Shown piece after piece: positions 34,874 through 40,504 of a DNA stretch of 40,504 nucleotides (position 1 is its first letter; every line of letters starts with the position of its first letter). A model generated the notes under the pieces. The model was given only the letters and a program-made list of their open reading frames with translations. It ran no database searches and was not told the origin of the DNA. The stretch is from CAZKTS01 sp964555735 (GTDB taxonomy: Bacteria; Actinomycetota; Acidimicrobiia; IMCC26256; PALSA-555), in NCBI GenBank assembly GCA_964555735.1, contig CAZKTS010000108.1:1-40504 (forward strand), given 5' to 3'. Position numbers and translations under genes: made by a program.

Positions 34874-36140
34874 GCTGGAACGACGGCTCGTCGGTCGCCG
34901 GACGCGGCCGCGCCGTTCGGGCCCGCGGCATCTCCGGCAGGTCGGTGCGGTCCGGGAGCGGGACCACCTTGTAGTCGGCCGGCGGGGGCTTCTCGCCGAG
35001 CAGCACCGCGGCGAAGGTCGCGAGGTCGGCCGCGAACGCGGGAGATGCCGGGGCATCGCACGGGAGCAGCTGCTGGATGTCGGGCGGCACCGACGTCGTG
35101 TAGGTGTTGCCGGCGAAGCAGTTGTCGCCGGGATCCGACGCGTCCTCGATCGTGGCGAGCGCGGCGAGGTCGTAGGTGTTGCCCTGGCTCACGTTGTCGC
35201 GGATCGAGTTGTGGCGCGCCTCGTAGTCCTGGAGCTCGGGATCGTCGGGATCGAGCAGGCGCTCCGGGAGCGGGATCGCCGCGATCCCCGCCGCATCGTG
35301 GCCGGTCACGAGGTTGCGAGCGACGAGGTTGCGGTTGCCACCCGCGAGGAGGATTCCGTTGCCGGTCGCGAGCTCGGCGATCTCGATCGCCGAAGTCGAG
35401 GGGTTGCCGTTGTCGTACACGCGGTTGCCCACGATGGTCGCGCCCCGCTGCGGCGCCAGCTTCTCGCTGCTGAGGCTGTTGGGCACGATGCCCCCGCGGT
35501 TGTCGTGCCAGCTCGAGCGGGCGATCACGAGGTTCCCGCCCGCGTTCGTCCCCGAGTAGCCGAGCCCGTTCCATTCGGCCTCGGAGTCGAGGATGAGTGC
35601 GTCGCACGGGAAGCACTGGCCGATGTAGAAGCCCGCATCGGGGCTGCCGGACGCGTACGAGTGGTCGAGCTGTCCGTGCACCGAGTCGTACGCGTAGATG
35701 CCGTAGTCGCCGTTGCGCACCGCAGTGAGGTACGAGCCGCGGTAGCCGTCGACGCCGGTCCAGAAGAAGCCGTTGGTGGTGAAGTTGCGGGCGGTCATGT
35801 TCTCGATCGCGACGCCGTCCGCGAACACGATGAAGCCGTTCTCCCGCCCGTCGGACTCGTCGAACTCGCCGTCGAGGATCGTCCGGGCGCGCGACTCGCC
35901 GCGGATCACGATGCGCTCGTGCTTCTCCGCGACCGTCACCGACTCCCGGTACACGCCCGGCGCCACCAGCACCAGATCACCCGGGCGCGAGGCGTCGACG
36001 GCATCCTGGATCGTGAGCTCGTCGGCCGGCACCCGGATCACACCGTCGGTGCCGGCCGCGAGCGCGGGCGGGGCGATCGCCACCGACACGCTCGACAGCA
36101 CGCACGCGGCGACCGCGACGGCGGCCAGGCGATGGAGCAT
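34839..36140 (-). CDS. Secreted right-handed beta-helix protein
   Basis: 433 residues. A signal peptide (1-28, ending PALA) is followed by IRVPADELTIQDAVDASRPGDLVLVAPG-type sequence, the classic start of parallel beta-helix (PbH1, NosD/pectin-lyase-like) proteins, and many short rungs rich in G, N and D up to about 345. The C-terminal 75 residues are Pro/Arg-rich. Such folds bind or cut polysaccharides, or act as passive scaffolds; no catalytic set is recognised. Third gene of a minus-strand run, 3 bases after the cupredoxin. Confidence 0.82.
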   Translation of the reverse strand: MLHRLAAVAVAACVLSSVSVAIAPPALAAGTDGVIRVPADELTIQDAVDASRPGDLVLVAPGVYRESVTVAEKHERIVIRGESRARTILDGEFDESDGRENGFIVFADGVAIENMTARNFTTNGFFWTGVDGYRGSYLTAVRNGDYGIYAYDSVHGQLDHSYASGSPDAGFYIGQCFPCDALILDSEAEWNGLGYSGTNAGGNLVIARSSWHDNRGGIVPNSLSSEKLAPQRGATIVGNRVYDNGNPSTSAIEIAELATGNGILLAGGNRNLVARNLVTGHDAAGIAAIPLPERLLDPDDPELQDYEARHNSIRDNVSQGNTYDLAALATIEDASDPGDNCFAGNTYTTSVPPDIQQLLPCDAPASPAFAADLATFAAVLLGEKPPPADYKVVPLPDRTDLPEMPRARTARPRPATDEPSFQLKVRRVPVPTA

Positions 36141-36143
36141 CGC

Positions 36144-36560
36144 TCAGCCGGTGACGACGATCGTTCCGTGCTGTCCGGAGTTCGGCGCGCCGTGGAACGA
36201 GCAGTAGTACTTGTACGTCCCGGGCTTCTTGAACGTGAACTTGTAGGTCTTGCCCGGGCGCAGGCTGCTGGTGCCGAACTTCTTGCCCTTGTTCGGCACC
36301 ACGTTGTGCACGTTGCGTCCGGTGTTCTCCCACGTGATCGTGCTGCCCACGGTCACGGTGACCTTCTTGGGCTTGAAGAAGTTGTCGCCGGTGTCGACCG
36401 TCTTCTTGACCGGTGCGGGAGCCGTGCTCGACGGCGGCGCCGGCGTGGTCGGGTCGGTGGGTCCGGCCTGCGCGGACGCGGGGACCACGGCGGCGATCGT
36501 GCCGAGCACCGCGAGGGCGCTGACGCCCACGATCCGCCGGATGCGAACGGGCCGGCTCAT
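36144..36560 (-). CDS. Secreted cupredoxin (type 1 copper protein-like)
   Basis: 138 residues from the ATG at 36560. Signal peptide to about residue 30 (PASAQA), a Thr/Pro linker (33-50), then a plastocyanin-like domain: NFFKPKKVTVTVGSTITWEN, His85 in NVHNVV, Cys120 and His123 in YYCSFHG, and TIVV at the end. These are three of the four copper ligands. The axial position, usually Met, reads Gln130 in NSGQHG, as in stellacyanins. Probably an electron carrier or copper store outside the membrane. Its start overlaps the pepA stop as ATGA (36557-36560). Confidence 0.87.
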   Translation of the reverse strand: MSRPVRIRRIVGVSALAVLGTIAAVVPASAQAGPTDPTTPAPPSSTAPAPVKKTVDTGDNFFKPKKVTVTVGSTITWENTGRNVHNVVPNKGKKFGTSSLRPGKTYKFTFKKPGTYKYYCSFHGAPNSGQHGTIVVTG

Positions 36561-38212
36561 CGCCGACCTCGCGACTTCTGGGCGCCGGTCTTCTGGGCGC
36601 CGGGGGTGGTACGTCGTGGCTGCTGCACGCCTGCCTTCTTCGTGGTCGCGGCCCGCTTCGCGCCGGCCTGCTTCGTCCGAGATGAACGTCCTGCGCCGCG
36701 CTGCTTGTTCCCGCCGCCGCTCGGCTTCTCGAAGTCGAGCATCAGCTGGACGAGCGTCCGCACGCCGAACCCGGTGCCGCCGCGAACGAGCTCGCCGTCG
36801 TCGGCCGAGGCCCGGGCGGGACCGGCGATGTCGAGGTGCACCCACGGCACGTCCTCGACGAAGGCGTCGAGGAACAGGCCGGCGGTCAGCGCCCCGCCGT
36901 AGCGGTTGGCACCGATGTTGCGCAGATCGGCGACCTCGGAGTCGAGCTGGCTGCGCATGTCGTCGGGCAGCGGGAGGTGCCACATGGGCTCACCGGCTGC
37001 GTCGGCCGCCGCCTGGACCTGGCGCACCCACTCGTCGTCGTTCCCCATGAGGCCCGCGACCTTCTCCCCCAGCGCGACCACGCAGGCCCCGGTGAGGGTC
37101 GCCAGGTCCACGATGGCGTCGACGCCGTCGTCGACCGCGAGCGACAGCGCGTCGGCGAGGATCAGCCGCCCTTCTGCGTCGGTGTTGAGCACCTCGACGG
37201 TGGTGCCGGAGCGCATCTTGAGGACGTCGCCGGGCCGGATCGCGGCGCCACTCGGCATGTTCTCGACCATCGGCGCGTAGGCGATCACCCGATGGCGCAC
37301 ACCGAGCGCCTTCAGCGTCGCCATCGCCGCGAGCGCAGCCGCCGCCCCGCCCATGTCGGTCTTCATCGCCTCCATGCCGTCAGCCGGCTTGATCGAGATG
37401 CCGCCGGTGTCGAAGACCACGCCCTTGCCGACGAGCGCGACCGTGCCCCGCGCCTTGCCGCCCGGCGGGTCGTAGACGACCTTCACGAAGCGGGGCGGCC
37501 GCTCGGAGCCCTGGCCGACGCCGAGGACACCGCCCATCTTCTGCGCGCGCAGCTGCGGCTCCGTGAGGACGGTGACGGTGACGCCCGCGCCGCGCAGGAG
37601 CGCCTTGGCCGCGGCGGCGAACTCAGCCGGTGACTTGGTGCCGGACGGCTCGTTGACGAGGTCGCGCGCCCACGCGACCGCATCCGTGATCACGCGAGCG
37701 CGCTCGAGCGCCGCCTTCACACCGGGACCGTCGCCGACGACGACGACCTTCGCGAGCTGCGTGGGCTTCGCGTCCGACTTGTATGCCAGGAACTGATACG
37801 CACCGAGCGCGACGCCCTCGGCGACTGCTTGGGCGGCGTCGGCTGCGTCGAGCTGCGGCGCGGCCGCGGTGAGCGTCGTCACGACGGTCGGGGCCTTGGT
37901 GGCCTTGCGCGCCACCGCAGCCGCGGCGCGGCGCAGAGCCCGAGCGTCCACCTCGTCACGCTTCCCGACACCCACGAGCAGGACCGCGCGCGCCGCGATG
38001 CCGGTCGGCGACGGCACGAGGAGCGTCTGGCCCGCGGCGCCGGAGAACCCCGCCTCGTCCATGAAGGTGTCGAGCGACGTGGCGCGCCCGAGCGCGCGGT
38101 CGACGGTGTCGGCACCGGGGCCGAGCTCCCGCTCGGCGAACACGGGGACGGCAAGGAGGTCGGCCTTGACCTTCTCGGGGGCTTGGTTCGTCGCGGAGCA
38201 CGTGATCGCCAT
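36557..38212 (-). CDS. pepA: Leucyl aminopeptidase (M17) with basic C-terminal tail
   Basis: 551 residues from the ATG at 38212; I reject the GTG three codons upstream because a -10 box overlaps it. The M17 catalytic domain has GKGVVFDTGGISIKP with Lys263 and Asp268, MKTDMGGAAA, and the signature NTDAEGRL (343-350) with metal-binding Asp345 and Glu347. It removes N-terminal residues from peptides as a two-metal hexamer. Odd is a Lys/Arg/Gly-rich tail of about 55 residues (497-551) with repeats such as TPGAQKTGAQK, absent from typical family members. First gene of an apparent operon with two secreted proteins. Confidence 0.95.
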   Translation of the reverse strand: MAITCSATNQAPEKVKADLLAVPVFAERELGPGADTVDRALGRATSLDTFMDEAGFSGAAGQTLLVPSPTGIAARAVLLVGVGKRDEVDARALRRAAAAVARKATKAPTVVTTLTAAAPQLDAADAAQAVAEGVALGAYQFLAYKSDAKPTQLAKVVVVGDGPGVKAALERARVITDAVAWARDLVNEPSGTKSPAEFAAAAKALLRGAGVTVTVLTEPQLRAQKMGGVLGVGQGSERPPRFVKVVYDPPGGKARGTVALVGKGVVFDTGGISIKPADGMEAMKTDMGGAAAALAAMATLKALGVRHRVIAYAPMVENMPSGAAIRPGDVLKMRSGTTVEVLNTDAEGRLILADALSLAVDDGVDAIVDLATLTGACVVALGEKVAGLMGNDDEWVRQVQAAADAAGEPMWHLPLPDDMRSQLDSEVADLRNIGANRYGGALTAGLFLDAFVEDVPWVHLDIAGPARASADDGELVRGGTGFGVRTLVQLMLDFEKPSGGGNKQRGAGRSSRTKQAGAKRAATTKKAGVQQPRRTTPGAQKTGAQKSRGRR

Positions 38213-38219
38213 GGTCGTC

Positions 38220-38225
38220 ACTCTA
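38220..38225 (-). promoter_or_regulatory. -10 box of the pepA operon (leaderless type)
   Basis: TAGAGT on the minus strand, 7 bases before the ATG at 38212. It overlaps the alternative GTG start, which argues against that start. Confidence 0.5.
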
Positions 38226-38256
38226 CGGCGGCAACGTTTCGGACCTCCCCTCCGCC

Positions 38257-38262
38257 TAACCT
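38257..38262 (+). promoter_or_regulatory. -10 box of the phosphoribosyltransferase-dprE1 operon (leaderless type)
   Basis: TAACCT, 6 bases before the ATG at 38269. It stands back to back with the pepA -10 box, 31 bases apart. Confidence 0.55.
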
Positions 38263-38268
38263 TGCCCG

Positions 38269-39189
38269 ATGGCCCTCGCGCCCGAGCGCAGCGCCGGCGC
38301 GGCCGGCCCCACCTCCATGAGCACGTGGCGCGCGATCGTCAAGACGGCGCGGCCCAAGCAGTGGGTCAAGAACGTGCTGGTGTTCGCGGCGCCGGCCGCG
38401 GCGGGCGTCCTGGACCAGCCCGATCAGCTCGGCCGCACGATCGTGGCCTTCGTCGCGATGTCGCTGACGGCCAGCGGCACCTACTTCCTCAACGACGCCC
38501 GCGACGTCGAGGCCGACCGCCAGCACCCCACCAAGCGCAGTCGGCCGATCGCGGCCGGCTTCCTGAGCGTGAACGCGGCGCGGGCGATCGGCGCGTTCCT
38601 CATCATCCTGGGCGTCCTCGTCGCCTTCCCCATCGCCGACGGCGAGCTGGCGATCGTGGTCGCCGGGTATGCGTTCCTCACCATCTCGTACACGCTCTGG
38701 CTGAAGCACGAGCCGGTGGTCGACCTCGGCGCCGTGGCGGCGGGCTTCGTGCTCCGCGCCATCGCCGGCGGCATCGCGACCCAGGTCGAGATCTCCGACT
38801 GGTTCCTCATCGTCGCCGGCGGCGGGTCGCTCTTCATGGTCACCGGCAAGCGCAGCGCCGAGCTGTCGGAGCTCGGCGACGGTGGAGAGACGCGGGCAAC
38901 GCTCGAGGAGTACTCGGAGTCGTTCCTCAACTTCGTGCGCGCCGTCGCCGCGAGCGTGACCGTCACCGCCTACTGCCTGTGGGCGTTCGAGAACGCGGCG
39001 ACGACCGGCGACGAGACCTGGTTCCGCCTCTCCATCGTTCCCTTCGTGCTCGCGATCCTCCGCTACGGCCACCTCGTCGACAAGGGAGAGGGGGGCGCAC
39101 CCGAAGACGTCGTCCTCGGCGATCGCGTCCTCCAGGTGCTCGGTCTGCTCTGGGTCGCGGCGTTCGCGGTGGGGTTGCATACGGGATGA
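38269..39189 (+). CDS. ubiA: Decaprenyl-phosphate phosphoribosyltransferase (UbiA family)
   Basis: 306 residues, polytopic. RPKQWVKNVLVFAAP (28-42) and the metal/diphosphate motif FLNDARDVEADRQHPTKRSR (74-92; N75, D76, D79, D83) mark the subgroup that moves 5-phosphoribose from PRPP to decaprenyl phosphate, like mycobacterial Rv3806c; a second acidic cluster (SAELSELGD) lies near 200. It starts the route to decaprenyl-phosphoryl arabinose, the donor for cell-wall arabinan. An in-frame ATG at residue 17 is possible, but the -10 box 6 bases before the first ATG favours that one. Coupled to dprE1 by an ATGA overlap (39186-39189). Confidence 0.93.
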   Translation: MALAPERSAGAAGPTSMSTWRAIVKTARPKQWVKNVLVFAAPAAAGVLDQPDQLGRTIVAFVAMSLTASGTYFLNDARDVEADRQHPTKRSRPIAAGFLSVNAARAIGAFLIILGVLVAFPIADGELAIVVAGYAFLTISYTLWLKHEPVVDLGAVAAGFVLRAIAGGIATQVEISDWFLIVAGGGSLFMVTGKRSAELSELGDGGETRATLEEYSESFLNFVRAVAASVTVTAYCLWAFENAATTGDETWFRLSIVPFVLAILRYGHLVDKGEGGAPEDVVLGDRVLQVLGLLWVAAFAVGLHTG

Positions 39190-40504
39190 CGCGCGAGCCC
39201 ATCACCCGACTGCTCTCCGGCTGGGGCCGCACCGCGCCCACGGCCGCGTCGGTGGTCGAGCCGCGCGACGCCGACGACGTCGTCGACGTGCTCGAGACAC
39301 CCGGCCGCCGTGGTGTCGTCGCTCGCGGCCTCGGCCGCAGCTACGGCGACGCGGCCCAGAACGCCGGTGGCACCGTCCTCGACCTCACCTCGCTCGCGGG
39401 CGTGCACGAGCTCGACCTCGACCGTGGGATCGCGCGCGTCGATGCCGGCGTGAGCCTCGAGACCCTGATGCGCATGCTCGTGCCGTCGGGCTGGTTCCCG
39501 ATCACGCCCGGCACCCGGCAGGTCACGGTGGGCGGCGCGATCGCCGCCGACATCCACGGCAAGGGGCATCACGCCGACGGCTCGTTCGCCAACCACGTCG
39601 ACTCCTTCGAGCTCCGCGCGCCGAAGGGGACGTTCACCGTGACCCCTGACAGCGACCCCGAGCTCTTCTGGGGCACGGCCGGCGGCATGGGGCTCACGGG
39701 GGTGATCACCGAGGCGACCATCCGGCTCATCCCGATCGAGACCGCGTACCTGAGCGTCGACACCGATCGGGTCCCGGACCTCGACACCCTGCTCGCCATG
39801 ATGCTCGAGGGCGACGACCGCTACCGCTACTCCGCGGCGTGGGTCGACTGCCTCGCGACCGGCGCGGCACTCGGCCGCTCGGTGCTCACGCGCGGCGACC
39901 ACGCGACCCTCGACTCGCTGCCGCCCAAGCTGGCGCGCAAGGCGCGCCACTTCGCGCCCCGCGCGCTGCTCCCGGCACCGCCGTGGGCACCGAACGGTCT
40001 GCTCAACCGGTTCACGGTGCGGGCGTTCAACGAGGTGTGGTACCGCAAGGCCCCCCGCCACCAGGTCGGGCACCCCGAGACGATCGGCTATTTCTTCCAT
40101 CCGCTCGACGGCGTCACCAACTGGAACCGCATCTACGGCAGCCGCGGCCTCGTGCAGTACCAGTACGTCGTGCCCGACGAGGCCACCGACACGGTGCGAG
40201 CATCCATCGAGCTGCTCAGCGCCGCGCAGTGCGCCTCGTTCCTGGCCGTGCTGAAGCGCTTCGGGCCCGGCAACCCCGGCCCGCTCTCGTTCCCGCGTCA
40301 GGGCTGGACGCTGGCGCTCGACATGCCCGCGGGCGCGGCGGGACTCGGCGGCCTCCTCGACGACCTCGACCGCATGGTCGTCGACGCCGGCGGCCGGATC
40401 TACCTCGCCAAGGACTCGCGGCTGGCCCCCGAGCTGCTGCCGGCGATGTACCCCGACCTCGACCGCTTCCGCGAGCTCCGCGCGCGCGTCGACCCGTCGG
40501 GCGT
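39186..40504 (+). CDS. dprE1: Decaprenylphosphoryl-beta-D-ribose 2'-oxidase, C-terminus cut by window edge
   Basis: 439 codons are present; mycobacterial DprE1 has 461, so only the end is missing. The FAD domain has ARGLGRSYGDAAQNAGG (40-56), TPGTRQVTVGGAIAADIHGKGHH and GTAGGMGLTGVITEA; the C-terminal part has SFPRQGWTLALDMP and YLAKDSR with catalytic Lys409. The enzyme oxidises the 2'-OH of decaprenylphosphoryl ribose; DprE2 then reduces it to the arabinose form. Residue 377, the place of Cys387 in Mycobacterium tuberculosis, is Ala. dprE2 would be expected just after the window. Confidence 0.94.
   Translation, partial: MTREPITRLLSGWGRTAPTAASVVEPRDADDVVDVLETPGRRGVVARGLGRSYGDAAQNAGGTVLDLTSLAGVHELDLDRGIARVDAGVSLETLMRMLVPSGWFPITPGTRQVTVGGAIAADIHGKGHHADGSFANHVDSFELRAPKGTFTVTPDSDPELFWGTAGGMGLTGVITEATIRLIPIETAYLSVDTDRVPDLDTLLAMMLEGDDRYRYSAAWVDCLATGAALGRSVLTRGDHATLDSLPPKLARKARHFAPRALLPAPPWAPNGLLNRFTVRAFNEVWYRKAPRHQVGHPETIGYFFHPLDGVTNWNRIYGSRGLVQYQYVVPDEATDTVRASIELLSAAQCASFLAVLKRFGPGNPGPLSFPRQGWTLALDMPAGAAGLGGLLDDLDRMVVDAGGRIYLAKDSRLAPELLPAMYPDLDRFRELRARVDPSG

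Overview
The window is very GC-rich DNA with dense gene packing, many GTG starts, ATGA start/stop overlaps and Thr/Pro-rich secreted proteins. Together with a PASTA kinase, decaprenyl-phosphoribose enzymes (UbiA-type transferase plus DprE1), methylmalonyl-CoA mutase with MeaB and a GGDEF/EAL protein, this points to an actinobacterium. The class Acidimicrobiia is my best guess, by inference from gene style and not from any marker. I see no rRNA, tRNA, CRISPR array, insertion sequence or phage gene. No gene-free stretch exceeds 300 bases; the longest (27178-27452) carries two hairpin repeats.

Layout. 1-4901 (minus): a PASTA Ser/Thr kinase, an SDR dehydrogenase, a small membrane protein and a DHA2-type MFS exporter cut by the left edge. 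5002-8929: two membrane proteins on the plus strand enclosing ligA and a Thr/Pro-rich membrane protein on the minus strand. 8926-11123 (minus): mnmA and a cysteine desulfurase, a tRNA 2-thiolation pair. 11254-15121: a secreted SGNH lipoprotein, a small basic protein and a large cell-wall amidase with a C-terminal repeat propeller. 15267-18432: methylmalonyl-CoA mutase and its MeaB chaperone. 18419-20304 (minus): an asparagine synthase broken by one apparent frameshift. 20438-22642: a membrane PAS-PAS-GGDEF-EAL protein. 22632-23758: an SRPBCC protein and a divergent TetR regulator with two matching operators between them. 23844-27177: an unknown protein, a polytopic membrane protein, a sulfotransferase and a sirtuin. 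27453-28637: a rhodanese-MoeB fusion. 28665-34873: two alkaline-phosphatase-superfamily paralogues alternating with two related GT2 glycosyltransferases. 34839-38212 (minus): leucyl aminopeptidase, a cupredoxin and a secreted beta-helix protein. 38269-end: decaprenyl-phosphate phosphoribosyltransferase and DprE1.

The right half reads as envelope and surface-glycan biology: arabinose donor synthesis, glycosyltransferases, a sulfotransferase and exported proteins. The best candidate for an undescribed system is the duplicated module of a cytosolic AlkP-superfamily protein beside a GT2 enzyme with a shared N-terminal extension. Both AlkP paralogues carry the same non-canonical residues at expected metal-site positions. 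A second window-wide signal is a TAnnnT box 6-9 bases before the start codon of eleven genes, which suggests that much transcription here is leaderless.
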